In this document: positions 36,921 through 49,745 of the stretch, piece by piece
How positions within the stretch are numbered: the first letter of the stretch is position 1
How the letters are laid out: each line of letters begins with the position of its first letter
Assembly: GCA_013398955.1 (NCBI GenBank)
Contig: VWPU01012740.1
Span: 146,001-210,000, forward strand
DNA: 64,000 nucleotides
Source: Callaeas wilsoni
Lineage: Eukaryota; Chordata; Aves; Passeriformes; Callaeidae
Direction: 5' to 3'
Position numbers and translations under genes: made by a program
Notes under the pieces: model-generated
The model's database searches: none
What the model was told of the DNA's origin: nothing
What the model saw: the letters and a program-made list of their open reading frames with translations, nothing else

Positions 36921-39900
36921 AAAATATCCCAAAAGGTAACTCAGGTTTCTGGCTAAATGGTACAATTGGTCTTACACTGACTATACCTCTAAAGTTGTAA
37001 AGATTTCATATAGCAGTGGCAACTTCTTTCCCTAGATTACAAAATATCATGTTTAGAGATAAAAAAGAAGTGAAAGATTACAACTTCGAACTCATTTCAT
37101 TTTTGCCCATTCCAGCTTGGGAAGGCTGTTCCAGACTGGTCTTGCTTACTCCTTTATTTTTGTCTCATAACTTCAGTTTATTTTGCTACATGTCCTTGAA
37201 AGAATTCCTTTGTCTGTGTCATAAATCCTTGCCAAGCCTTTTCTGACTGCACAGGATGCACATAGGTTTTTGTATTGTCATTCACGCCAACAGTACGTCC
37301 TCTAAAGTGACACTGTGTTTTCATTAGTATGATACGGCAAAAATTATTTTTAAATACGGGCTGGCATTGAATTTTATTTTTCACTTTTATATATGTAATG
37401 AATCTTAACCTGAACATAGGTACCTTGAAAGTATTTAGTCGTGGAAGGAAGCATTATATCCAGGTTTGTAAAAGTCAAATGAAGCCAAGTGGAAGCATAA
37501 ACACTGTTTAGTGTTTGGCTTGATCCGGTGATGAAGTTAAGAGAGTTTTGTGAAGCAATCAAAGATTATTTAGTCAAAAAGAGCAAGGCTGTAAAGTAGA
37601 CAATGTCATATGAACCAATAGGTCTCTCAGTCTTGCAACTGCAGGCTGATACCAGAATCACCAGCACCAGCAATTTGTGCCTTTATTTGGTGATAAATTA
37701 AAGAGGCCTCCCTGAGCTCATACAAGCAGAAAGAAATTATCTCAGACGTTTGTGAGTCACACTGTGTCTGATTAAGTTAAAGGTATAGGAGATGCAGAAA
37801 ACTGCTGTGTGTGGCTGTTTCTGATATATTGTGTTACTGACACTGCAGCAAAGACAGACATTGTAGGTTTGGCATACAAACACAATGTTGTTTGATATAA
37901 CCAGTGATGCTGAATTGGTCAGCAAAAAGCACCAGTGACAAACTTGCAGCTGAATATGCAATTACGGAGTTGACCAACAGTTTTAATGTATTTTTCAGGC
38001 AGCTGATAGTGTTTTCCATAGTCTAAGTCTGCTGAGACTCCTTCAATTGCATTTATCATTTCAATGAAGACTAAGTAGAAATTCATGTTCTGTCTTCCGT
38101 ATTTTTCTTACATTTGACATACTATGATGATGGCTCTTCTTTGCTTTAAATCCCATTATATTTCTAGAGATACACTTTTTCAGCTCTGGGAAGCGAGTGA
38201 GAAACTTTCTAACTGGAGTTAGATAACAGTTATAAATATCTTTTCATGACTTACTGCATTCATGCTGTTCCGAAATGGAAGACCATATTGCTCCTGGATA
38301 CGGGAGATGTGCTTGTATCCATTAGCTCTTCCAGGAGAGCGACAGACGAGACTCCACAGGAATACAATACTTCCTGTGTTTGGAGAACTCTTAGCAAGAC
38401 ATTAGAAGCAAGTAACTCAATTGTGAACGCTCTTCAACAATGTACTATCTCCAAGTGCAACAAAGCAATTTGGTATTTTACTTTGAGATACTATTTCTTA
38501 CTGTGTGCACTGTCCTGTAGTTTCATCACTGCACAACACAGAGGAGCTGTTTATTAGAATTATTAACCAAGTTTTTAAAGATTCTGAGAGATCAGTTTTG
38601 TTAATAATCAGTATTAAACTTGCTTATGCCCATCGGTTGGGACATAAGTGTAACATGTCCCATAAACTTCTTTTAGAGCTTTGTGGATACTTTTATGCCT
38701 TGATGATTAATGAATTGTTGTATATCATTACTTTTTTCACAGTATTCATCGTGTGTTAGTTTGAGTTGCCGCATTTTCTTGCAATATACATTGTACTGAA
38801 TGCAGCAAACCTATATATGAAATAATTGTACTTTTCGTAAGAGGATTAATCTTTTAAGTTTAGGTATGCTGATATTTAAAATGGTTGATTATTTTTGAGC
38901 AAAGCAGAACATATCACACCACAGTGGTATGCTGGAATAGCATGCTGTACTACATTAATTCAGTCTGACAACTGTTTGTGCGTTTCATTCTGGATCTGCA
39001 CAGCTTCTATGCTTGTTTCACTTTTAAACTGAAAGTGTTTTTTCTGCAGTTGTGTTATGGAAACATTCCTTGATGTGGATTTACTTACAGTACTGTAAAG
39101 GCTGTTTTTGTTTAGGTGGGTTCTTTATCAACCAAGTGTGCTGGACATTTTTAAGACCAAAGCTGCTCACTATCATGAGGATTTTATCACCATTCAAGCT
39201 CTAGAACTGGTCTGGTAGCTGGACATTGCAGTGGTTTTGGATTTTTTTCCTTTTGTTTCGTTTGTTTTTTTTTTTTTTTCTTTTCTTTGTTATTGGTCTA
39301 GCTGAATTCTTAGTAGAAGTCTTACAAGATAAGACTTACTCTTGCAGCAGTAGAGAAAATCTAAGTTACAGGCTGCTTTGCACAAGCCTTTCCTCAGCCT
39401 TCTCTTTTTTCTTTTTTTTTTTTTTAAACTTGTATTTCTTGATTTCTTTTCCTGAAAAGGATAAGTAGTGCAATTTTCTCTTGAAAGATAAGAGTTTATA
39501 CCAGTTCAATAGTGAAACTTAATTTTCCATATTTATCTTATTATCTACTTACCTAAAGGTACCTACTTTTGTACCTATGCAACCCAAGTTTATACCTTTT
39601 TGGAAAGGCATTTAAAAGAACTTCTAGTTTGCATTCATCGATTAAGGAGTATTGTGCTGTTTAATGCAGCAAAATAGAGTATTACCAGCAATATGTTCAA
39701 TAAATCCAGTAATATGTGTGAGGAACTTCTTGGCCCATTTCTGAGTAGTCAGGAAAGCCCGGGCCCATGACTTCAGTATTTTCCATTGGAGGAGAAATAC
39801 TTCCAGGATATTATATTCCTGATTTAATGCTTTGCAGAGTATATATAGGTTTTCAATAGGGACATTAGATGGCAAGATCGAACTGCAAAGGACGATATAC

Positions 39901-41344
39901 TCTCTGGCCTTGAACAAGAGCCAGAGCAGAACACCATGTGTTAAAAGATTTCTGGTGAGAGCTATGCACATACATGTTGCTTCTTCTGTTGTATAACTTT
40001 GATCTTAATTAACATGCCAAGAATGAGCCAGTGCCCTTACAGTAGGGTTAGATAGTTTCATAAACAGCCTATACGTCTAATCCTCCTACAAACAGATCAA
40101 GTTGATTTACTTTTTATTATTAATCTTCCAGTTAAATCTAGTTGCCTATTTCCTGTGGTTAATTACATGCAAGAAAGGTATACTTTTGATCTAATGCTAT
40201 ATTAACTTTTCACAATTAATCAATTAAAAGTCAGAATTTTACATAATATATGGGTCGTTTTAATACAGAGGAGCAATAGTTTCTGTAACTTTCTAGAAAT
40301 GCTGGAACTCACATAAATAAAAACAGATGTGTTCTTCAGAATACTTGCGATCTCATGGGTTACCTTTGCTACCTATTTTGGTCCTTTCCAGTAATATCCC
40401 ATATTCTGGGTCACAGGTAATGGCAATTTTCCTAATTTTGTTAATAACACTAAATATTAACCTGTGTAGTCTCCACACACTGAAATTTGCGGAAACATAT
40501 ATGAAAGTTTTCAGTAACAGAATCCCTAGGAACCTGTGTTAAGTATATAGTCCAGCAGTTCATTAGTGTTCTAAATTTAAAGCAAAATTGCAGGACATGA
40601 AAATCAAGGATAAATATTTTAGTCTTTCAGAATTTTTTGCTAATGCAATAAAAATTTTGCATTTCCTGTATTAACTTTATAAGTGCAATACAAATTAGCT
40701 TGACTTTAATAGCTGCAAAAATCATGTAATAACATGTTCCTCCTATGCTAATATTTAGAACCAGTTAAGCATTTTCCTTGGAGTTTGGTATTGTAGATTG
40801 ATTCTTTTTTTCCTTTTTTTTTTATCTTGGAGAGAATAAAACACTTTCTACTTTTAAAACATTGAAGTCAGTTAAAATAGGCTTACTGATTTTTATCCAG
40901 AGTGTAAAGATTGTGATCAGTTTCTAGGTTGCTGCCATCAATATACATTTAGGTTATGCAGGATTTTGTCTTAATATGATCAGTCTTTATTTATGTAAAG
41001 TCGAATTCTGACACCATTGATCTGTATTATTAAAATGCATAGAGCAGCTATCATATCCTGGGCTTCTGCTGAAATATGCTTTTAATTGAAGCAGAATTGT
41101 AGCAATATATTAGCAATGTGAATCTAGTTAAGAGTACAGCATTGACTGCAGTCCTTCATTGTTGTACAATGAGCTCTGTTTTGTGGGATTGAGTGTAAAT
41201 GCTGTCATGTGTCTATGAGAGGTGCTCAGTGCAGGAAGTGATCAAATAAAGACTTTCTTCTGGAAGATGTGCACTTCAAGTTGACATGACACACAGTGTT
41301 TGTCCATGAGAAAAAAGGCTAGAGCAATATGACATTTGTGTTTG

Positions 41345-41370
41345 TATTTTAGATAGATATTTTAGATAGA
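41345..41370. repeat. Perfect 13-bp tandem duplication
   Basis: TATTTTAGATAGA occurs twice in a row without mismatch. It is a short replication-slippage type duplication, and the lack of differences suggests that it is recent. Confidence 0.85.
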
Positions 41371-43680
41371 CAGTTAATACTCTGAAAAGGGGAAGTTCAT
41401 GCCCCCATCTAGCTTAATAGTGCCTCAGTATAGCAAATAATTCTGAAGAAGTCCTTTAACTTTGCTTTCTAGAAAGACAAAAAAAAAGGGGGAGGAGGAA
41501 AACAGTAGCTTAAAAAACAAGCTTCAAGTAAGTAAAAACACTGAAGAGAAGCTGGAGTTTTTACACCTTTCTCTATCTACAGTGCAAAGGCCAGGCACTG
41601 TGATTCCCTGTGGTACGTCTCATGGTGCTCCTGCTGCAGAGTGCCTTAGAAAAAAAGCCAAAATGTGATGAAATACAAGCCTTACATTTACCATTTTCAT
41701 GTGCCATAAAGTGCTAGGCTGATTCAGTTCAGTTCTTACCCATGAACATCAGTGTTCATGTACTTAGCGCACAACTAAATTATTAACATTGATTTTGGGA
41801 ACATCAGTTGAGACCTTAAATACATGTGCTAATATTTACATGATAGGAACCTTAGTGTCAATGCTAATGAGTTTTCAGTCATCGTGACTATGTAAAGTGT
41901 CTTGAAAAGCAAACGGGAAGTGAACATCTCAAAGAGAGTATATAAAAGAACTTTGGAAAAATGTGAAATCATGTTCATGTCAACTGCTTTTCAAGAGACA
42001 AGAACAGACAGATCTCCAATACCATCGAAAGGTGGTACATTGGGAATGGACAGAAATGTGTTTTACACAGTGCAACACTGGAGCAGGCTATTGTTGTTGT
42101 GAGTCAGATTTTAAAAATCCTTCACCAGCTGTTTCCATTGGCTTGGGAAACTATGTTACTCTTCTCCTGAAAATCTTGGTATGCATAAAAAGTACAGGTA
42201 TTCACAGGAATATTAGTTAGGAGGAAGAGTATGGTAGGCACTTGGCATATCTGTTAATAGACAGTCATTAGAAGTTGGCAGACTTTCTCTTTTGACCAAA
42301 ACTTTTTTAATAGTCTTGAATAAATATTGCTGAAACTGTCAGAAATATCTATTGTAGTCTAGATCTTGAATCAGGTGGAGAGTACTGATAAGAAATTCTC
42401 TAGTGTTTCCATTGTTCCTGGTCAGTTATCATAATCTCTTCTTCCATGCAATAGATTTAGTTGAAAGTTTTATAACTAGACAAGATTGCATTTAATATAT
42501 TGTTTATTTGCAAAAAGTAGCCTTCCACTCCCAAGTAAGTCAGGGATTTTACTTTTTAGGGACGTATTGGTACATAAATACTGATAGATGAGCAAACAGG
42601 AATAAAATTCAGTTTTATAACGTGTTTTTCAGGCACTTAAAAGAAATTGTGGATGCCAAAGTAGAGAACTACTTCCCTAGAGTGAATAAAATTTAGCAAA
42701 GTAAGTCCAGTTGCTTTAACAAAGCATACATTCCTATACTGCAAGTAGTCTAAAATTATCATCATCAGTGAGTACATTAATGAAACCTTGTTTTTCTTGT
42801 AATTTCAAACTGCAAAATCAAATTTTTGGGGCATAATAAGATGATAGCATACGGTATCTGTTTTAAGAAATTATGCTCAGATAGGAAATACCATCTGATG
42901 TTTTATGTTTTAGAATGTTCATTGTTAAGTTTTTCTTTATTTGGTGAATTTTATTGCCCATCGTGGCCACAGTCACAGGTGGAACAGGCCTGTGTTGAAG
43001 ATTTAAAAAAAAAACAAAAACAAAAAACCACCAGGAAAAGAAAATATTTCCTCTCATATACTCAGTGACTCAATGTTTTCTGGCATAGGGTTATTCTGTT
43101 GACTGATTGCCACTGGATTTTATTTATGCTTTTTAATTAACAATTACAGTTTAAATATCTCATATAAATCTATGGTCTGGGGGGGTGGTTGTTGAACTTT
43201 ATTATGTTATTTTATTATGCAGAAATATCACAGTATTAGATTTCACTAGATCCCTGCTTTGTAGTGGTTCTCTTTACCTTTTAGAAGATCAAAAATGACT
43301 GATTCATTTTGGGTTGGTCTTTGTTCCAGTTTATGTAATTTGAGTACAGAAACTCTTTAAGAACAAGAACCTGCAAGCCTTTACTTTTTTTTTCTTATAA
43401 AGCATATTGCAGCTAAGTACTGTTCAACTAATATAGTTTTATGGGTTATAATGAGGGAGCTTCAAATCATATTCACCTTTAATTTCTATAATATTATTGC
43501 AACAATGAATAAAGTGCTTAATTACCTTTCCAGTATGTCAGGGTCTTTTCTTTTTCTAAATATGCTGTAGGAAATAAGCACAAAGGATTTAAATTGATCT
43601 CTCTTTATACTCATCTGCTCACATAATTGATTCCCCAGTATTGAAACCTATTCTTTTTGTCTGTATACCGAAGATTTCTT

Positions 43681-44110
43681 TGCAAAGGTCCAGCCCCAGC
43701 AGGTTGATTACACACTTGTTACCTGTAATTCAATACAGCAGCGCCCTGTTTACAAAGTCCAGATTTCCTGGGCTGTCAGTTAGGGCAATCAGCACAAAGA
43801 CCAAGAGCTTTTGGAACTAAATAAACAATGAGAAAAACATTCAGGGCTGCCAGTAACCTTCACAGGTAATTTAACAGCCTTTGACTACAAGGCATCAGTT
43901 GCTGTAGATGTCTGGCGAATATGAAATCTGACATTCTCCCTTGCCATGTTCTGCCAATAGGTCCGTGTGTAATCTCTCACCGAGGCTCGCCGCCGCTCCG
44001 CTGCGCTCAGCCAAACTGCCTTTATTATGACGGACGCCCACACCTGCGTTCTGTCACCTACGTGCCGTGTGCTCTTCCGAAAGGATATAGACAATTGTTT
44101 ACATTTTCAG
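43681..44110. promoter_or_regulatory. Candidate conserved non-coding element around the CpG cluster
   Basis: The left half carries transcription-factor-like sites close together: TTGATTACAC, TTACCTGTAATT, CAGCGCCCTG, TGTTTAC (forkhead-like), AAATAAACAATG and a second CAGGTAATTTAAC. There is no simple repeat and no transposon signature. This density resembles deeply conserved intronic enhancers of developmental genes. Judged by eye only, without alignment. Confidence 0.3.
43963..44080. promoter_or_regulatory. Small CpG cluster, candidate intronic enhancer or promoter
   Basis: I count about 13 CpG dinucleotides in roughly 118 bases, including TCGCCGCCGCTCCG, in an intron where CpG is otherwise rare. 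CpG survival normally means lack of germline methylation, as at promoters and some developmental enhancers. TTTATTATGACGG holds a homeobox-like site next to a TGACG core. Frames are open on both strands across it (plus 43921-44193, minus 43885-44094) but give no recognisable protein. It could also be a small, GC-rich retained exon of an unannotated transcript. Confidence 0.4.
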
Positions 44111-45507
44111 GGTTAAGGAAATTTAAAGTCACTCCCTTGTTCCCTCTGCCATTCCTCTTCTGGTCAGCATCCTGGCCAGTGCAATCTTCCTGAGCTCTTC
44201 TTTGAAGTGTTTAAATATGAAGAAAGAAACTGCTTGATCAATTTTGCATAAATTGGACTCTGTTTTTATTGCAGACAGGGAACAGAGTTATCTCTATTTT
44301 CTAGATGACCTTTAAGTATGGACAGATTACTTTATTGTCTAAAGCTTTGGTTTTATATATTTTTAATTTAACTTGTTTTATTTCTGATGTATTTGGTACT
44401 TTTCCTGTCGAATCAGATAATGATTATAACAGCTGTTTTAAAGACCTCTGATGTATTAAAGCAGACAAAAAATATCCATGAGGAGAAGAAAACAGAGACA
44501 GAGATTCTTCTGAGTCTGTGTAAGACAATTTCAGAGATTTTAATTCAGCAGTCAAATCTCTGCAGGCAGATAAAATTAATGTTATCTACACAAGTTTAAA
44601 GGTACATATGTTAAAACAAAACAAACCCACAAAAACCAAGTATAATACTTGTAAGTTAGATGTTTATTGTCCATATAAACTACCCAAACTATCTGACGAA
44701 TGAGCATTTTCTTGAGTGCCTTCAATATTCTTGGCTCCTAGAATCATGTCTTATTTTTTAATTATTCCTGATATATAAATCTGTAGAGCAGACATCTTGC
44801 AAGCTGTTATAAAGAATGTATGTTTTTCATAACAGTTGTAAAAATATAAAAACTGAAATGATTTGAAAAAATTGGGATTATGCTTTAACCAGAAACTCTT
44901 CTATTTTTGTGCTTTCACTGATGAATTTCTGAGCGCCTTGTTGTGGTCAGTGCAATAGGAGATAGCTGAAGGTGTTGTGCAACAGACACTCCCTGATGCT
45001 TGATTCACTATCCGCCCTCCAGTTCTGTCTCAGGCAACATGCCTGTGCAGCTGTAGATAGATGTGCATCCATGACTGAACACCAAATGTATTTATTTGAT
45101 GTTAGTTTACTTCTAATTATTTGCTGTGTCTGACTTTGCAATGAACATACAGATTTAAATTATATACAGATATGATTTGGATTGTTATGGGGTGGTATTT
45201 ATTTTTTTTCTTTTTAATTTTATTGTTCTCTGTAAAAATGGAGGCTGGAACACTGGCAGACCAGAAGCAGTTTGCTAAAAGCATAAGTAATTTAGTGAAA
45301 AATTCCAAATTTGCTTGGGGATCCCTAAATATTTGTTGGTCTTTCTATGGTCCCAGGGGAGCAGGGAAGAGAATAACAGCACCACAGTTTTCATTGTGCA
45401 TTAACAGGGTCAGTCACAATGCTGTGAAGGCAATGTTCTTACTAAGAACAAAGTATTGTAGAATTTAACTCATTTACAATGTCTGGGCACAGCAACAATT
45501 AAGGATT

Positions 45508-45531
45508 CTAGTGTAGAAAGTGCTACACTAG
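45508..45531. repeat. Perfect hairpin: 9-bp stem, 6-nt loop
   Basis: CTAGTGTAG and its exact reverse complement CTACACTAG flank the loop AAAGTG. No coding or RNA gene is associated. Confidence 0.85.
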
Positions 45532-48500
45532 TGATTGTAAATGAAACAGGCAATTGGGCATAGCATGGTAACCTGTGGGAAGCAGCCATGTCCTGCGTGG
45601 GCTACTCATGGAAACCTACAGAGCACACAGTGACGACTCAGTATTTATGGTACGTTTCACGCTACTGGATCCATTATATGGTCAGGATGGGTTGCATTTA
45701 ACTGTTTCAGCAATGACAAAGTAGAGAGTGCCACAGGAAAGGGCTTCCGAGGTGATATCTGCTTAATGTAGCTCATTTAGACATTGAGTACTCACTGCAG
45801 CTTGAAGTATATCTTTACCGGGTTAGGTTCATCTCAGATAATCAGTGTAATACTTTCAATGGAGAGTACCTGTAATTTTTTTTTAATTATTTATTTTCCA
45901 TTACAAAATAATCTGTACTTGACAAGAACTAAGATAATGTTAAGGCCCAGTCAAAAACGTAGTCTGCAAGGGTAGTTATGTTTGTGTTATTCTCTGAAAT
46001 CAGCCTTACCTAAGTGAGAAATTAGGTCCCTCTGTGCTCAGCCATTTTGCTTGCAGGCCCTGTGCTTCCTTCTGTGTTTCTAACATAGCTGAGTTAAGCT
46101 GAAGTATCCAAATGCACCTGTAGCCAAGGGGATTTTTTCACATGGTTTGTCACAGACTCTTCAGACATTTCTCAGAAGTACCCCCAAAATGAATGCTGCA
46201 TGGTTGCTTCTTTTGCAAGATAAGAGAACTAACCCTAAGGAAAATTGCAGAAAAGTATTGGAAGACTGGTGGCTTTTGAATTGCAGTAGCACACTGCCCA
46301 GTGATTCCATTAGCAACTGATAAATCCTTCCGCTTTAAGTTTTACCCTCTTGCCTTTCTGTATTGAATGATGTTTTTTTCTGTGTGTGGATGGGAGCTAG
46401 ATTCTGAGACAAAGGCCAAACTGTTTCTTTAAGGTGAGAAGCATCCTAGATTGCTAGTCTAAGCTTATTGTTATTAGTGGGTTTGATGGCACAAGGAGTA
46501 ACATCAGCACACAGGTAAAAATCAAGTGGAGGGCTAATGTTAGGACTCAGCTTCATTTTAAATAATATGATGAACAAAATTTAAATATGATTGTGAAGAA
46601 GTTGTGACTAAGAGGATTTGAGTAGGTGTACAACAAACTTTGCATGTGCTTCTGCTTCAGGATCTTCCACTCAAGTTCTGAGCTAATGAAATTCTGGTGT
46701 GGATAGGTCTCTTCATCGTTACTTCTCAGATCCCAAGCTCTTATCTATCTCACACATTTGAAATGCTTCCATTTTACTACTTTGATTTTACTAGTAATTT
46801 GTACCTTTAAAAATTTTTATTTTATTGTGTTTTATTTGTGTCATATTCTGCCACAGAACTCTCCCGGTGGGCAATGCTTCATAAATTTCAGCAGCAACTA
46901 TGTCCGATTTAAAAAACAAAAATGCCTGTTGAATGAAAAAAAATTGTTACTACTTGGTTTAAAAAAAGACAATACAAAATCTGGATTTTACATCAGGAAT
47001 TGCAGGTACTCCTGTATTTATGTGTCTTTTGACTGAATGGAAAGCTCTAGCTCACTTATCTCAGTAATGTCCATTAAGGACACCCAGATAAGATAATATT
47101 TACATATTATTGCTTTCAAAACGAAATCTTTCTATGAAAGACTATGGTTTGTTGTTAGGTTTGCTTCCAGATTTCATTGTAGACTACTTCTGCAGTACAT
47201 CTCATTTGACTGATCATGCACAGTAATCTAGCAGTCAAGAATGATCAGGAAAGGGAGAGAAAATGCTGCTGAATTTTCAACTTCTGCCTCTGGTTTCCCA
47301 TTCCCCAAACAGAGGGAAAGCATCTGAACGCAAATCCCACATGTTCTGCCTCTGCATATAAAGTAAGTCAGGATAAAACTGTTAGATTTTTCCTGAAAAA
47401 AAAAATGGTTAGCTGTTGTTAGCTGGAGAATGATCTAGTTTTCGTCTTCTATTTTAATGAATTGCTTCATACCTCTTTACTTCAGGGCAGATTTAATACT
47501 ACTGTTGATATTTTGATATCTCTGGAGTGTAATGTATTTATGTTACAGTATAATTGTATTTTACACTTCTTTGTTTAACTTTTGATTCTCAAATTCATCT
47601 ACCCATATCAGAGGGGAAAACAGACTGAAGATATTTTAACTGTGTTCTAATCATTCCTGACTCTTAATTTTTAAACCACATATTAAGCATGGGGTTTTGT
47701 CTCTCAGTGATATATCAGTTGAATGGGATCAGACCCCAGTTCAAAACAGAGTTCTCACTAATCAAATTGATGTATTTTTTAAATCCAGAATAGTATTAGG
47801 GCTGTCGAAGGAATTCTTCCTTGCACCTCATTTTCTGTCAGCAGGTGTTTGTTCATTTGTTTGTTTGGTTTTAACTCAATTTGTGATCATGGATGCCTAA
47901 GCAGGTTAACTTAGGTTATTAGCAAACACCAAAAAGATATTTCTATGCCAAATGAAATGGGGTTTTCATAATGGAAACACACATTAATTGAAAAATTCCT
48001 GCTCTAAAGTGAAGTTGTTAATAAGCATAAAGCAATATGAGTAACAGAGTAGAAGTGCTGCATAACTTCAGAGATGCTTTAGCACATGCTAAGGTACTTT
48101 TACCTGTAGTGTCCTTTACTGCGGTTGTACTGAAAATCACTATACTCACTTGAATTAAAGATGACACTTTTGAAAGGCAAGCAAGAAAAGCTAAAAGAGA
48201 AGATGTGCGAGAAGGCAGCATTCACACAAGGTAGACTGTTGCATAAATTAATTCCGAGGAATCAAGAAGCAGTATTTTATAATATGTATTTGTAGGTTTC
48301 CTTTGCCGTCTGTAGGGTCTCTCTCATGCACGCTCTCCCATTCTTTCTCTTTTTTTTTCCTCCTACATATTCTCTGTAAGTTACTTTCTTAATTATACCA
48401 ATGACATTAAGAATTCTTGGGAGGCAAAAATATATTCATACAAGACCCGTTGTATCTCTGACAGATTTTATGATGAAGGAATGCAGTTGGAATTTTATCA

Positions 48501-48853
48501 GAATGTCACAGAAGAACTGTCACTACAGCTAGCCTCACTTATGTTCTGGAAACTTTAGGGTCATTTTTTGGAGAGGGAAAGGAAGTTGTATGCTTTGTGG
48601 TTTTGTTTTAGAAATTTCACAAATGGGAAAATCTCTTTGAACTCTCAATTCTTCTGAGTTTTTATTTTCTTGATCACTGGGCTGCTGCTTGCCCAGAGCA
48701 TTCAGTTGGAGAGCCACTGCTCTGCAGGTCGACTGTGTTCAAGTCTCACCATCTCTCACATTTAACTCTAAAATGAATGGTAATTAGTATTTACATTGAG
48801 CCCCAGCACCAGAATTCAGGTGATTGTATGAGAATCTTCTATTAATTTTCATC

Positions 48854-48926
48854 CTTTTTTTTGTTGTTGTTGTTGTTTTATATTGCTTTTGTTTGTTTGT
48901 TTGTTTGGGTGTTTTGCTTTGTTTTA
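48854..48926. repeat. (TTG)n and (TTTG)n compound repeat
   Basis: A T run, then five TTG units, a short spacer and four to five TTTG units, ending in GTTTTGCTTTGTTTT. Low-complexity only. Confidence 0.85.
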
Positions 48927-49022
48927 AATGAAAACATTTGGTCTTCATTATAGTAGAAATATACATGATGTGACCTTAAGACTTTTTAGCATGAGCACAA
49001 ACTTCTGTAACTTCATGTCCCA

Positions 49023-49077
49023 GTTTCTCAGTGGTTACTGAGTGATTACTGAGTGGTTACTGAGTGAGTAGTGAGGT
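49023..49077. repeat. Small 11-bp minisatellite, about five units
   Basis: Three near-identical units (GTTACTGAGTG, ATTACTGAGTG, GTTACTGAGTG at 49034-49066) are preceded by GTTTCTCAGTG, which matches at nine of eleven positions, and followed by a more degenerate unit. The array contains repeated TGAGT cores, resembling AP-1 half sites. It lies about 400 bp left of a CR1 insertion. Confidence 0.85.
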
Positions 49078-49477
49078 TCGAGTACCTTGCACACAAAGAA
49101 TGGCACCAAGCCCAAAGGAATGATCCTTGTTCTTTTCGTGCAGGAAAGGCTTCGGTCCTTTGCTTTTCCCCATGCTGATATGGTCCTGGGTGGAAGGAGT
49201 CATATTGGTTGGGGTTTGACATTATGATGGCTGGAGGCAGTAGCAAAGTCTGCAGTGGTAGAAGAAAAGAGGAAGAGAGATTAGTCCCAGGGCCAAGAAA
49301 GCACAGCAATTCAAGGGAAGGGTTGAAGAGTGAGCATGTGTGACTCACAGAGCATTGCCTGATTCCTCATGTGAGGGGGACGAATTTTTCCTGCTTTGTA
49401 GGAGGAAGGAGAGAGAATGTATTTCTATAGAGCTTGTTTCATTGACTCTTTCTTTCTGCTATCCTTTATACGTATAA

Positions 49478-49745
49478 TCTTTGAATGGGTTGTGTTGGAA
49501 GGGACCTTAAAGATCATACAGTTCCACCCTTCCCAACCATGGAGAGGGACAGACCGGGTTGCTCAAAGCCCCATCCACCTTGGCCTTGAACACTTCCAAT
49601 GATGGGGCATCTACAGCTTCCCTGGACAACCTGTTCCAGTGCTTCACCACCCACTGCATAAAGAATTTCTTCCAAGTGACTAACCTAAATATCTCCTCCT
49701 TTTTAGTTTAAACTGGTGCCTGTTGTCCTTTCCCTACCTGCCCAT
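49478..49745 (-). mobile_element. CR1 LINE 3' fragment, minus orientation
   Basis: GTTGGAAGGGACCTTAAAGA followed by a TTCCA block is the reverse complement of the CR1 3' end. It is followed by CCTGGACAACCTGTTCCAG and the AAAGAATTTCTTCC segment typical of CR1 read backwards. The left boundary is the element's 3' end; the usual terminal 8-mer repeat is not clearly kept. The right boundary is soft because the similarity fades after the CTGTTGTCCTTTCCCTACC stretch. There is no coding capacity. Confidence 0.9.

Noticed and set aside
38246..38557. Protein-like frame of 103 codons on the plus strand, considered as a processed pseudogene
   Set aside because: No recognised protein, no poly-A tail and no target duplication seen.
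48694..48755. tRNA-like stretch with TTCAGTTGG and GTTCAAGTCTC resembling the A and B boxes
   Set aside because: The T stem pairs at only three of five positions, the anticodon stem does not form properly and no acceptor stem is visible.
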